Below are positions 1 to 10,805 of a DNA stretch of 64,000 bases, one piece after another. The stretch's first letter is position 1. Every line of letters starts with the position of its first letter. The DNA lies in the NCBI GenBank assembly GCA_029817715.1, contig JARUPY010000397.1, positions 7,564,001 to 7,628,000 on the forward strand. Direction: 5' to 3'. A program made the translations under genes and the position numbers. The notes below the pieces were generated by a model. The model had not been told where the DNA came from. It ran no database searches and saw only the letters and a list, made by a program, of their open reading frames with translations. Source of the stretch: Melastoma dodecandrum (lineage: Eukaryota; Streptophyta; Magnoliopsida; Myrtales; Melastomataceae).

Positions 1-1
1 C

Positions 2-692
2 GTCTCAACTCAACTTGTGCCCACGGTTGTAGTCCATACATAAAATTGAAAAGCTTATCTGCATCCGACATATCCGTGATATCCAACATCAAAGAGGTAA
101 ACTGTTTCACATAATCCCTCACCGTACCAACATGTTTGAGGCGCTTCAAAGCCTCTCTCGCAACCCAACTTGTATTGCAAGGTAAGAACTGATCCGACAA
201 TTCTTTCTTAAGGGACTCCCACGTATCGATCTGAGGACGCCCCGCATTGAGATCCTCCTTTACTCTGGTCCGCCACCAAAGTTTCGCATCACCCGACAGG
301 TACATTGCCGTAATGGACACCTTCTCATTCTCGGGCACTCTTGCCGCGAGAAAGTATTGCTCAACATCCCACAAGAAGTTCTGCAACACCTTTGCGTCAC
401 GACAACCATCAAAGAACTGGGGTTCAGGGACTCTCACCTTAGAACGCGTATCACCACCAACCACCGGAGCAGCGATCGCCCTCTTGAGGACGACCAACTC
501 GCCCTCGATATCACCAAGTTGACAGCACACTTTTTCTACCGCACCATTCAACAAGACAAGAGATGATTCAAAATGAGCCATCCCTGCCCGAAGTTCTTCC
601 AACATACTGAATATCGGAACAAGATCTTCAGACGGGGGATCGCCCACAAGCCTCTCCAAGCGACCAAATCTCTCCGTGATAGGTAACGCCAT
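2..692 (-). CDS. Ty3/gypsy Gag (partial, runs off left edge)
   Basis: Retroelement Gag, the capsid-type protein that packages element RNA in cytoplasmic particles. On the minus strand an ATG at 692-690 opens a reading frame that continues without a stop to base 1, giving 230 codons of an incomplete protein. The N-terminal part is helical and leucine-rich. The middle and end carry the typical plant retrotransposon gag pattern, with motifs of the type FFDG, WDVEQYF, AMYLSGDAKLWWRT and WESLKKEL, then a YVKQF-like stretch. The start is supported by its position 26 bases downstream of the primer-binding site. No lesions are visible in the part seen, so the element may be young. The zinc knuckle and pol would lie left of the window. 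Seen: intact frame and motifs. Inferred: Ty3/gypsy lineage. Confidence 0.85.
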   Translation of the reverse strand, partial: MALPITERFGRLERLVGDPPSEDLVPIFSMLEELRAGMAHFESSLVLLNGAVEKVCCQLGDIEGELVVLKRAIAAPVVGGDTRSKVRVPEPQFFDGCRDAKVLQNFLWDVEQYFLAARVPENEKVSITAMYLSGDAKLWWRTRVKEDLNAGRPQIDTWESLKKELSDQFLPCNTSWVAREALKRLKHVGTVRDYVKQFTSLMLDITDMSDADKLFNFMYGLQPWAQVELR

Positions 693-717
693 TCCCACTC
701 ACAACCACTCACAACCT

Positions 718-730
718 GGCTCGGATGCCA
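718..730 (-). other. Primer-binding site, initiator-tRNA-Met type
   Basis: Read on the minus strand the bases are TGGCATCCGAGCC, which matches the usual plant initiator-Met primer site TGGTATCAGAGCC at all but two positions. It lies two bases inside the LTR end at 733 and just ahead of the gag start at 692, the order expected of an LTR retrotransposon. Confidence 0.7.
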
Positions 731-732
731 AC

Positions 733-1199
733 TGTCACAGGGGTACTCTCTCTCTCGAGTAAAACCACCCTGTGGGCGTCGTGTCTCGCCCACAAGCACG
801 ACCAGCCTATGCACAACGGAAGCCAACAAGTGTTTTAGGTGAAGGACACCCTTTGTATTTTTCTCAAAATCCCCGAATACAAGATACATGCCAACGCCCC
901 TTTACAAGCCTTCTTATAGGGGGTCGTGGCTTTTCATCAAACATTACAACGCTACACGAAGGGGTACATGACTTCAGGGGGTGCCAACGCAACTGCCCCC
1001 TTAGTCCCCCTTGGGGTCCCCCCTTTTCGGAAGGGGGCCCCCCTTCCCACTAGACATGATCCTTCAGAACAGTCGTGCCCCTTCATAGACACACCCTATC
1101 GCGATCAGTCATGATTGTTTGTGCCTCCCTCATGAACGGTTGCTCATGGAGCCTTCCACGAAACGTCCTTCACCGACCCATGCCTTCAGGTATGTAACA
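733..1199 (-). mobile_element. 5' LTR of the left-edge Ty3/gypsy element
   Basis: The inner end is well placed: on the minus strand the LTR finishes in ...CTGTGACA two bases before the primer site. The outer end is a guess at 1199, where the minus strand would begin TGTTACATAC, giving TG...CA termini with partial inverted symmetry (TGTTAC / GTGACA). A TATAAGAAGG motif lies near 910-925 on the minus strand, a plausible LTR promoter. The second LTR is outside the window, so neither LTR identity nor target duplication can be checked. The inner boundary is firm; the outer one could be off by tens of bases. No gene is seen between here and 1460. Confidence 0.6.
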
Positions 1200-1751
1200 G
1201 TAGCCATCATGAATTGGGGATCATGTACAACATCCTCATCTTATTTATTGGGTATGTCCAAAGCTTCAATCTTGCATAGAAGTAACAAACTAGACTTGCT
1301 ATTCATAATGAGGTATTAAAATTATGATTTAACGAATCATAAGCTTTGAACAAAATGAAGGCGAGGTGAGGCAATGCATAATTCATATGCAAAAATATGT
1401 GGTGTCTCACATGCCCATAGTCATCGTAATCTCAATGGACATATCGAACTAGTAAAGGTCTGTTCGCGTAGGAAACGTATCACGCCGGAAATATTTGGCA
1501 ATAAGACTCACAGGGATTTGTAGATGTGGTCGCCAGTAAAAGCTTGAAGAGATTAATTGAATGCAAACAGTTTTTACACGAAGTAAAGAAAGCTTATAGC
1601 CATAAAAGTAAAAATAAGGACGGTGGTAAGATTGTAGACTAGCTACAGTGCTCCGTAGACTTGGGGCATCGTCTTAGACTTGATGGCAGAGCGCTATAGG
1701 CTTGTGTTCCTCGAGCAGCAAGACTTAGCTGCTGGACTTGATGAACTGGAC

Positions 1752-4700
1752 TAGGGGTGAAAATGAGCCGAGCCGCTCGCGAGCTAGCTCGGTTCGAGCT
1801 CGACTTTGACCGAGCTCGAGCCGGTTCGTTCCGGCTCGTTAACGAAACGAGCCGAGCTCGAGCCGAAACACTAACAGCTCGAAGGCTCGCGAGCCTAATA
1901 TTATATAATAAATTTTAATAATTTATTAACAAAAAATAATAAAATTACCTAAAAAACTTTTTCCTTCCCCATCCCCACACTCTGTGGTAAAAGCAAACCC
2001 TAAAGAAAAAACCTCTCTCTCAGTCTCCTTTTGGCGTGGCGATCTCATCTCTTCATTAGATAAGTGGAAAATAATCGGCTTTTGTGTCTCGCGAGGATCG
2101 GCCGGAGCGAGCGTCAAAAAGTACCGGAGAGGAGCTGGCCGACTTTTACGCCCGCGGGTGAGCGACAGAAAGAAGTGAGGGCGTCATAGTCATGGTACGC
2201 TTCCCATCCCCTTACCCTCTCATATTGTGTTTGGGCATGATGATTCAAAGGACACGTGAATAGGAAGATCCGATGCCCTCCCATCGCTTGTTGGTTCATG
2301 ATGATTTTCTATTCTGTGTTTTCCACATAATTTTCTTTTTTGAAAGAAAAAAATTGGGTTTCGTGATTTTAAATTATCTATGCAAATTATTTGAATGATG
2401 AGACTTTTTCAAATATTAGTTATCCCTGGCTGATGCATCAAGTGTTGAATATTGTTCTCCGACAAATCCTTTTTAACAAAACGTTAATGTTTACTTTTCA
2501 TCTGTCAAATGTACGATAAATTGGGTCAGTTTGCCCCTTATGATGATGAATTTTAAAATTTTCGTTCTGTCGAGATTTTCGCCATGCGGAAAAATATTGG
2601 AGACCTGAACTAAAGAGGCATGGCTTGATAATGTTCTTGTTCTAAACAACGCCTAAACTTTTCAAATTCTTAAGCATGTATTAATTCGGCTGGTGAAATT
2701 GATAATACAACAAAGAAGGATGCACTAGAAGATGAGAACTTCAAAGCAAATAAAAGGAAGAAAACTTCAGCGGTTTGGGATGATTTTGAAGAAATTTTGG
2801 AGAATGGAGAGAAGAAAGCTAAATGCTCTCATTGCCGCCATCTCTTAACAATTCTTAAATGGGGAGTACATCTCACTTAAAGATGCACAGAGATAATTAT
2901 TTGATGAGGATGATGAACTCGAAAGAAGATGAAAGACAAACGCGCTTGAATTTTCCGTCAATCGATGGAGCTACACTTCTAGTTCCCACGTTGCACTCTG
3001 GGGAGTTTGACATGGAACAAATGCGGGAGGCAGCTGCACATTGGATTATGATGCATGAACATCCATTTTCCATTTTGGATGAACAGGGATTCAATATGAT
3101 GATGAAGTTAGGGATGCCCGAATGGAAAAAGATTGGTAGAGTTACAGGCAAGACGGATTGTATGAAAGTGTATGAGATTGAAAAGAGGAAGTTGAAGAAG
3201 AATCTTGAAAGTGTTAGCAAAATCAGTTTGACAACTGATTGTTGGAAATCAAAGAACCAAAAGATAGAGTATATGGTTGTTACAGGGCATTGGATTGACC
3301 AATCTTGGAAGTTGCACAAGTGGGTCTTGAGCTTCTTTCACATTCCACCCCCGAGAACAGGTATTCTGATTTCCGATGCAATTTTTAAATGCATGAAAGA
3401 TTGGGCTATTGAGAACAAGGTTTATTCTGTTACTGTTAATAATGCATCTAGTAATGATGTTGCTATCAAGTATTTGAAGGAGACAATTCAAGTCTCATGG
3501 AAGTTATTGGGTGGAGAAAAGTTATTTCATGTTCGATGTTGTGCACATGTTCTGAATATGTGTTCGGGATGGATTGGATGAAATTAATGACATCATCCAA
3601 GTAGTGAGGCAATGTGTGGAATACGTGAATCGTTCCGATGATAGGCTGATAAAATTTGTTGAGTGTGTACAACAACTACAATTGAAAGAAAGGAGATTGG
3701 TTCTTGATTGCAAAACTCGATGGAACTCAACTTTCGAGATGCTTAGTTGTGCTTTAAAGTTCAAGGATGCTTTTAGAATGCTCTATCAACGCGATTCATT
3801 ATTTGATTGTTGCCTTAGGATGAACATTGGGATAAAGCTCACAAGATTTGTTCGTTGTTGGAGTCATTTTGGACAGCTACACATATTATTTCAGGCAGTG
3901 AGTATACTACTTCGAATTTATATCTTCAAGAAATTCAGAAGGTAAAATCGGCCTTAGATATTGCTGCTGAACATTCAGATGAATTTGTTAAGGCATTAGC
4001 TTGTAAGATGAAGCTCAAGTTTAACAAATATTGGGGCGAATGCAACTTATTGATGGCTGTTGCTGCGGTGCTCGACCCAAGTCAAAAAATGATGGCAGTT
4101 GATTTCTGTTTTCCAAAGCTTTATTCTGACAGAGATGTTTGAAAGAATAAAGATTTGGTTGAAAAAACAATTGAAGGCCTTTACGAAGAATATGTTACAG
4201 AGCATTCGAAGGCATCTTCTGACTATTCGAATTATGAGAGTTTAGGTTCTTCTAGCAGTGTTGGCATGCAAGCAAGTATTACTCAAAACTGGGATGATTT
4301 TGAATCATATTGTGAAAAACTTGAGACTTCAGGGCCTAGAAAATCTGAATTTGCTGAATATTTGGGAAAAAGTCGTCTAAAAAAGAGTGAAATTGGCAAA
4401 GACTTTTCTTGTTTGTATTGGGGGAAGATGAATCGGGTACATTACCCAATTTTGTCAAGAATGGCAGCTGATATTTTAGCCATCCCAACAGCTCAGTGGC
4501 TTCTGAAGCTACATTCAGTGCTGGAACGAGGGTAATTGATGCTTATCGTTCATCTCTTTCTCCGAATACGGTAGAAGCATTACTTTGTGGAGGAGATTGG
4601 CTTCGACATTTACATGGGATGAAAAAAATTGAAAAGGTAAGTTTTTTTCATTTAAAGTTTTTTCAATTTATGAAATATATTATTTATTAAATGTTACTAA

Positions 4701-5387
4701 CCCAAGCTTTTTATTTCTCTTTTTTGTTTCTTTTACAGAAAGGGAAAACATACCAAGAGATATTTATTCAAGTACCTAATTCAACTTCTTGAAGTAAGCT
4801 AAATATCGTTACATACTTTATAAAATTTTAAGATATTTATTGTCTTATTATTGCTATGGTGATTGTAATACTCTTTATAATATTTTATATGCAGGTGATG
4901 ATGCTTGTGATATTATTATGATTGGTAATGAAGTTATATCATGAAGATGTTTTAAGAGTATGATTGTTGTGGTTTGTGATTGTTTTGATAAATCTGGTTC
5001 TATTTATGGAAATGTTTTGGGAGAATAGTTTGGAGATGTTTTGGAATTATGATTTTGTTGAAATATTTTGACAACATTGTTCATATTTATGTTTTTGAAG
5101 TGAACTTTATTATATATGTTTTCGAGCCAACCGAGCCGAGTTCGAGTCAACGTCAATATATGTATATTTTGAAATCGAGCTCGAGCTTTCGAGCCAAGCT
5201 TAGGCTCGATCTACATTCGAGCCTTTCGAGCCGAGCTCGAGCTCTCCATAATTGGAACGAGCCGAGTTCGAGCTCCAATTATTTGAGCTCGATCAGCTGG
5301 AGCCGAGCTCGAGCTCGAGCTTTTCCTAATCGAGCCGAGCTCGAGCCTGGGAGTACTCGGTCTCGACTCGGCTCATTTTCACCCCTA
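1752..5387 (+). mobile_element. hAT-superfamily DNA transposon, complete ends, decayed
   Basis: A 3636-bp element bounded by inverted ends: TAGGGGTGAAAATGAGCC at 1752-1769 and its reverse complement ending at 5387. Eight-base flanks AACTGGAC (1744-1751) and AACTGGAT (5388-5395) form a 7/8 target duplication, the length typical of hAT elements. Both subterminal regions (1770-1890 and 5125-5375) are packed with GAGCTCGAGC-type motifs in both orientations, likely transposase-binding repeats. It encodes a BED-finger hAT transposase with frameshifts. It sits inside the solo LTR, so it inserted after that LTR. Confidence 0.92.
2683..4792 (+). pseudogene. hAT transposase (BED finger, RNase H-like core, dimerisation domain)
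   Basis: Nuclear cut-and-paste transposase of the plant RICESLEEPER/DAYSLEEPER-like type. The N-terminal BED finger spans about 2755-2895, with W-x2-F, a C-x2-C pair (KCSHC) and a downstream HLKMH. The RNase H-like core follows, with LTTDCWKS near 3230 and a CKTRWNST motif near 3710. The hAT C-terminal dimerisation region is at 4430-4620 ([16 protein letters not shown], then ASEATFSAG and LLCGGDWL). A short intron is likely at 4637-4738 (GT...TTTTACAG) before a terminal exon stopping at 4790-4792. Lesions: frameshifts near 2858, 3560, 3830 and 4490 and an in-frame stop at 4139-4141. The product cannot be functional. Confidence 0.9.
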
Positions 5388-5449
5388 AACTGGATGCAGT
5401 CGGGTGCTGATTCGACGGTGGACACCAAGGTTGCGATGGCTGACCTTGG

Positions 5450-5975
5450 AGGAGGCGTTGGAGGCGGAGATGTGTACCGGGACTACGGTGGCTCGTCCTG
5501 GCGTTGGAGTCGAAGGTGGAGATGTGTACCGGGACTACGGTGGCTCGTCCTGGCATTGGAATCGAAGGAGGAGATGTATACCGGGACTACGGGGGCTCGT
5601 CCTGGCATTGGAGTCGAAGGCGGAGATGTGTAACGAGACTACGGTGGCTCGTCCTGGCGTCGGAGTTGAAGGCGGAGATGTGTACCGGGACTACCGTGGC
5701 TCGTCCTGGCATTGGAGTCGAAGGAGGAGATGTGTACCGGGACTACGGTGGCTCGTGCTGGCATTGGAGTCGAAGGCGGAGATGTGTACCGGGACTACGG
5801 TGGCTCGTCCTGGCATTGGAGTCGAAGGCGGAGATGTGTACCGGGACTACGGTGGCTCGTCCTGGCATTGGAGTCGAAGGCGGAGATGTGTACCGGGACT
5901 ACGGTGGCTCGTCCTGGCGTTGGAGTCGAAGGCGGAGGTATGTACCAGGACTACGGTGGCTCGTCCTGACGTTGG
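5450..5975. repeat. Tandem array, 52-bp unit, about ten copies
   Basis: Head-to-tail copies of a 52-bp unit containing GGAGATGTGTACCGGGACTA, followed by a GGTGGCTCGTCCTGG block; successive starts fall at 5466 and 5518. Copies differ by a few bases. The related LTRs near 26890-27010 and 37200-37320 carry two to three diverged relatives of the unit, so this LTR has undergone local expansion. Because 52 is not a multiple of three, every frame cycles through all three translations of the unit, which creates long open frames without any gene. Confidence 0.9.
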
Positions 5976-6684
5976 AGTCGAACGCGGAGGGCTGTTACCA
6001 GAGCTACGATTGCTCACTCTGGTCGTGGAAGTGAAGGCGGGGATTTGTTGCCCGAGCAACGGTTGCTCACTCTGACGGTGGAAAGAAAACCAATGAAACT
6101 TTAAGAGTTTCGCCCATGTCGAGGAATCCTAACAACTAACAACTAAGGGGTGACGAGCAAGATAAGCTTCTGTTGGCTGATTTGTTCGTGATTTTCTCTG
6201 AGGGAGATCCTATCCCTTTTATACCCGGTATGTTACGACCTTCCGAAGATTTTCCAGACTTGATTCCCTAAGAATCTCGGAGCTAACTGACTTCCACTCG
6301 TTTGATCGTGGATCGTGAACTCCTCTGACTTCGAGTTTAATTGGTTGCCTTTTAAGACGTGTGATGATATAAACGTGGGTAACAAGTCCCATTTATATCG
6401 GGACTGTGGAACCGTTTTCCTTTGACACGTGTCTTTTGCAGGCGCAGGCCTGTAGACTTCGTATCCTTTGTAGGTGCAAGCCTGTAGACTTTATGTCTCT
6501 TGGAGGCGCAGGCTTGTAGACTTCCCTTGACTACAAGTCATTACCCCGCCTCTGTAGACTTTTTTTGCTATATAGTCCATGTAGACTGCGGGCGCAGTCC
6601 TGGCATATTTACCTTAGCTATAGGCCTCATGGGCTTCTACGGGCTTTGTCAGAAATATGCCCAAGATTTTCTATCGTGCCAACA

Positions 6685-7103
6685 ACGTCACATTACATAT
6701 GGACATTATTATTGGTATACGACTTGCAAATAACAAACCATTTCGATTGTGAGATTATTCACATAATGTGACGCTTCTTCTGTGGTGTTGACAACCATTT
6801 CATGTATTTTTTTTTTTTTTTTATAAAAGCTGCTGCACTATTTCTGCCAATGATGGGAGGAACATGGTAAAGACGTGATACTGACAATTGTATAAGTACA
6901 TATTGAGTGTACGCTTCATGTCATTTATCCTCTTTTTTTTTACGGTCGATTCCACACTTCCCAGGCAACTTTAGTGGTTGCAAATCACCCCTGCCTAACA
7001 GCCCGAGTTCCTCGACCAATATGATAGCCACATTGGATGAATTATCGAGTTGCATTGATGTTCCTCTGGCCCATCGGTGGATTAGCATTGTTATTCCTTT
7101 ACA
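6685..7103. other. Intergenic, no gene seen
   Basis: A+T-rich sequence with a poly-T run at about 6807-6823. I see no conserved coding, RNA gene or terminal repeats. Confidence 0.5.
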
Positions 7104-7685
7104 TTAGCTTGAACATCTCAAACACACTTGTGTTGTCGACGATTCACCTGGTGGTTCGTCGATGTATGGGATTCTGATCTTACTAAAGAGTTTGATCTCA
7201 CACTCTCTTGTTGTTGAAACGGAATTTGACCCCAAGATCCTCTTCATAGAAGAAGATTCAGTGGTTGGCCAACATGAAAGAATCGAGTCTGTGTTGACCT
7301 CAATTTGCTCCGGAACATAAACATCTACAAGAAATTTCTTTAACATCTCCGAACGTTTGTTTAAGACGAGGTCAAATAACGAAATCTGTATTGATTCCTT
7401 CCGCAACTTCTCAACATTGCTGTAGTTGCTTGCTTTAATCTCGTGAATAACCTCACCAATTTCACCGTATGTCGGCGGTGCTTTGGGCTTTAAAGTTGCG
7501 ATCGGCGTTGAGGTGTCGGATAAAATGACAATAATACCCCGAGCGACCTCGTTGTTGGGTACTGCTAATAATGTACAAGTAAGGCGTCCTTGTTGACAGA
7601 GGGAGGGGTTTGAGGCCGAGAAGCGGCCCAGCCGGAACCGGTACACCTGGCCGGCTGTTTTTATCACCCCTAGTTTGTAGGACAT
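7104..7685 (-). pseudogene. Gypsy (Tat/Ogre-like) Gag-Pol linker fragment
   Basis: A 193-codon open frame on the minus strand. Residues about 72-140 (7265-7470) follow the pattern found just upstream of the aspartic protease in Tat/Ogre gypsy polyproteins: a helix ending IKASNYSNVEKL, then QISLFDLVLNKRSEML and an AYVP-like motif read here as DVYVPEQIEV. The N-terminal 60 residues and the C-terminus are not recognisable. No LTR, primer site or protease is adjacent, so this is an isolated relic, separate from the solo LTR to its left, which has its own target duplication. Seen: the pattern. Inferred: lineage. It is very unlikely to be expressed as a protein. Confidence 0.55.
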
Positions 7686-8368
7686 ATGATGCCAAGTTGG
7701 GGCGACTTCAATTAAGAAATAATTAAACTGATAAATCTTTTTGAGAGATATATAAAAAAAATAGTAAAATAATTTTTTAAACTGTCTTTTTCTATGGTGG
7801 ACAACGACTTGGTGATTGCTATTTACGCTGCCCTGCGAGCTAAAAATGTAATGTTATTTGTCCAAAACATGGGAAAAGCCATCAGGTAAAAAACACGGAG
7901 GAGGGAGAGCCCATGAATTCTTCTTGTCTTCTCTTTTCTTTTCGGGTTTTTATTTTGAGTAGCCGGCAAAAGATAGACAAACAAGAGAATACAAAATAAA
8001 TTTGAAATTATTTTATACTAAATTATATTTGGAGGTTCCTATTACTGGTAAAGTGGATTATAAGCCGAATGAATGAGAGGTTGATACTCCATTGTTATAA
8101 GACACGGGTCGGACCATATTAAAGCCTTGTTTGGCTTTCACCCGAGGAAATTCAAGATTGATCAAAAAAAAAAAATTGATGATAAAATTATATAACAAAA
8201 TAAGTTAATAACAAAACTCGAAGGCATTTTACTTAATATATTCGTACGAAGCCGTATGAAAAAATACGGACAAGATCATTTTCCTCTCTCCAATCAGACA
8301 CAACAAAGACCCCTCCCCCCACCCCACCCCAATCCTTTGGTTTTGACGCCGCTGATCATCTGGGAGGG
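7686..8368. other. Upstream region of the BAHD gene
   Basis: A+T-rich non-coding sequence with no transposon ends recognised. A CCAAT motif lies at 8290-8294 followed by a C-rich, pyrimidine-rich leader just before the start codon, compatible with a plant core promoter and 5' UTR. No convincing TATA box was fixed. Confidence 0.4.
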
Positions 8369-9685
8369 ATGGCCATGAAAGTGGAGGTTATCTCCTCGGA
8401 AACCATCAAACCCTCATCTCCAACGCCTCCTCATCTCAGCAACTTCAAGCTTTCGCTATGTGATCAGCTAAGTCCCCCTCTCTATGTCCCAGTCATACTC
8501 TACTACCCCTTTCTTCCCTATCCCCCACACTTCTCCTCTTCCACCGACAAGATACTTCGTCTCAAGTCATCCCTCTCCTTGCTTCTCTCCCGTTTCTATC
8601 CCTTCGCCGGAAGGATCAAGGATAACCTCTCCATCCACTGCAACGATGAAGGGGCCTATTTCCTCGAGGCGATGGTTGACTGCGAGCTGTCCGAGGTTCT
8701 CTCTGTTCCGGACCTTGGAGCGCTTAGGATGCTACTTCCCATTGAGATGGAGTCGACAGACGCAAGCTGGGTTTATCCCTTTCTCGTTCAGGCAAACATC
8801 TTTGCATGCGGAGGCTTGGCACTTGGGATTTGCATTTCCCACAAGATAACTGACGGGACCACCATGAGCAACTTCATCACATCCTGGGCGAACATGGCCA
8901 TCGACCCAGATGGCTTCTCCGAGCATCCTCGGCTTGATGCGTCGACCATCTTCCCGCCATCAAGCCATCTCCTCGATCTTCCAGTGGCAGATCTCCCTAA
9001 GGATAAAAGCACCACTCGGAGATACGTTTTTAAATCGGAGAAGATCACCGAGCTCGTTGAGTCGCTGAAGAGCGAGCGCGTTGTGCAGCCGACACGGGTA
9101 GAGGCTGTGTCCTGTCTCCTGTGGTGGTGCGTAACGCGGGCATCAGGGAGGTGTTCTGGAACGCCGACTGGACGGAGATTCATGCTCTCTCATGCAGTGG
9201 ACCTACGTCCAAGGATGTCAACCCCAATTACAGACAACACAGTCGGCAACCTCGCCACTGTATTCGCAGTGGAGATGGACAAGGATACCACGGGCCTGAG
9301 GGAGTTGACTGCGAAACTTAGGGCAGAGAAGGACGAGTTTCTTGAGAACTTCGTGAAGACAAAGATGGTTAGTGAAACCGCAGTAGCAGCCTTGATGAGG
9401 ACTTTTGAAGAGCAAGGGACCCTCATGCACAACGAAGAAGTCGAATTATACCGGTGTAGCAGCTGGTTACGACTAAACATGTACGAAGCAGATTTCGGGT
9501 GGGGGAAGCCGATATGGTTGAGCTTGGTGAACATGCCTTACAAGAACACCATGATACTGATCAACAGGAGAGGCAGCGACGGGGTCGAGGCATGGTTGAC
9601 TCTTCAGGAAGATCATATGGTTGGGCTGGATCACGATGAGGAACTGCTTCACTTTGCGTCTTTGAACTCGAACGTCGTGTGGTGA
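8369..9685 (+). CDS. BAHD acyltransferase (vinorine synthase-like)
   Basis: Cytosolic acyl-CoA-dependent acyltransferase that transfers an acyl group to an alcohol or amine of a specialised metabolite. The 438-residue single-exon frame is of normal family length and undamaged. The catalytic HxxxD motif is HKITD at residues 158-162, with His158 as the general base, and the structural DFGWG motif is at 375-379. Other family hallmarks are the FYPFAGR-type loop near residue 76, a VDLRPRM-like block near 278, and SSWLRLNMYEADFGWGKP near the end. The start at 8369 is followed by a second Met at codon 3. A candidate poly(A) signal AATAAA is at 9880-9885. The nearest described relatives are clade-III enzymes such as vinorine synthase and related alkaloid or terpene acetyltransferases, but the substrate cannot be read from sequence. 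No neighbouring pathway gene is in the window. Confidence 0.95.
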   Translation: MAMKVEVISSETIKPSSPTPPHLSNFKLSLCDQLSPPLYVPVILYYPFLPYPPHFSSSTDKILRLKSSLSLLLSRFYPFAGRIKDNLSIHCNDEGAYFLEAMVDCELSEVLSVPDLGALRMLLPIEMESTDASWVYPFLVQANIFACGGLALGICISHKITDGTTMSNFITSWANMAIDPDGFSEHPRLDASTIFPPSSHLLDLPVADLPKDKSTTRRYVFKSEKITELVESLKSERVVQPTRVEAVSCLLWWCVTRASGRCSGTPTGRRFMLSHAVDLRPRMSTPITDNTVGNLATVFAVEMDKDTTGLRELTAKLRAEKDEFLENFVKTKMVSETAVAALMRTFEEQGTLMHNEEVELYRCSSWLRLNMYEADFGWGKPIWLSLVNMPYKNTMILINRRGSDGVEAWLTLQEDHMVGLDHDEELLHFASLNSNVVW

Positions 9686-10805
9686 TGGTGATGGTGATAG
9701 ACTATCTCCGTGTTTGTGCGCCTCTAAGGAATTATCGATCGTGTTTTTTTTACATGATCCACAAATTTACATCAGAAAAGTTTATCGTGTAATGTAAGAA
9801 CCACTACTGCCGCATATTGATTGTGTTTCCTCTGCACACAACATTCACTATTCTAAAGGAATCTCTTAATATTAGTCTCAATAAAACCAAACTAACCCAA
9901 ATAAATAATATATAAACCCAAACCAAAGTCACGTCCTTCAAATTTTATGGCAACTATTAGCATCAAGTTATATGTTAAGTTTTCTTTTGCTAATAATAAT
10001 TGTGAGGGTGGATAGGATATCTTCCCCTGAGTATCACGCGGATTTGTTCCATTTTATAGTTGAAAAAAAATTACGAACTATGAAATAAAGTTTCAAAATT
10101 AATAAAATACAACTTCGAAGTTGAATTCTATAAGTTCGATTTTAAAAAATTAAAAAAAAAATAAATAAAAAGAGAAGTCGAACTTACCGACTTTCTCAAG
10201 AGGACTTTTTGGAAGTCGAGCTCTATAAGTTGGACTTCATTATTGGGGTGTGTTCGACTTCGGGACTGTAATTCAAGAATTTCGAAACTCCTTACCCTAT
10301 TTCGCGAATTCTTTTTCAGACTTACCTAACTTTCCTCGTGTATCACGTTCGGGTGACATGGCTGATGAACTGCCATTACCTGATCTAAAATGAAAACTAT
10401 TTAACTAAACATCATTGTGGCCTTCAGAAAAATAATAGGAAAAGGTCAACCCGAGATTCTCATTGGATGTCCCCAATCTTAACAATCTTGGGATTAAAAG
10501 AACTGGGGACAATAACAAAGGCATGAATCGGGTCCAAAGATTCGATTCGGAGCGACGACTAAAGTGTATATATATATATATGCGAAAACCCAATCTTTTA
10601 TTACAATTGTTGTCTGTATAAAAGCAAAAGCAAAGACTGTAAGCGGTTGGATGAAAATGTGAGGATCATAAAATATGGCAGAGGGGAGTGGAAGTGTTGA
10701 TGGACGAAATCGGGGGTCGGATTTGACTTTGCCCATCCGACCACCTAAACTTGGCGTCATCTATTTGCCCCCCGTTTGTCTTTGTTACCGACAGTTTGAT
10801 TTTAA
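9686..10805. other. 3' flank of BAHD gene and intergenic DNA
   Basis: Holds the putative poly(A) signal (9880-9885), an A+T-rich tract with several GAAGTCGA-like motifs in both orientations (10110-10270), and a (TA)n microsatellite at 10567-10581. No coding sequence recognised. Confidence 0.5.

Larger units (their letters stand above)
1461..6684 (-). mobile_element. Solo LTR of a Tat-like gypsy family, interrupted by a hAT element
   Basis: The minus strand reads as an LTR of the same family as those at 26522-27504 and 36832-37818. Its right end (about 6640-6684) matches the reverse complement of their first 50 bases, its left end (1461-1560) matches their last 100, and the leader around 6090-6230 is shared, including a TATAAAAGGG box at 6214-6223. 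Flanking five-mers are AGGTC (1456-1460) and ACGTC (6685-6689), a 4/5 target duplication. No internal retroelement sequence adjoins either end, so it is a solo LTR left by LTR-LTR recombination. After removing the hAT insertion it is about 1.58 kb, some 0.6 kb longer than its relatives, mostly because of a 52-bp tandem array. Confidence 0.8.

Noticed and set aside
5404..6075. Three overlapping long plus-strand frames that could be read as a repetitive protein
   Set aside because: They arise from a stop-free 52-bp tandem repeat inside an LTR; each frame cycles through the same three translations, and no independent coding evidence exists.
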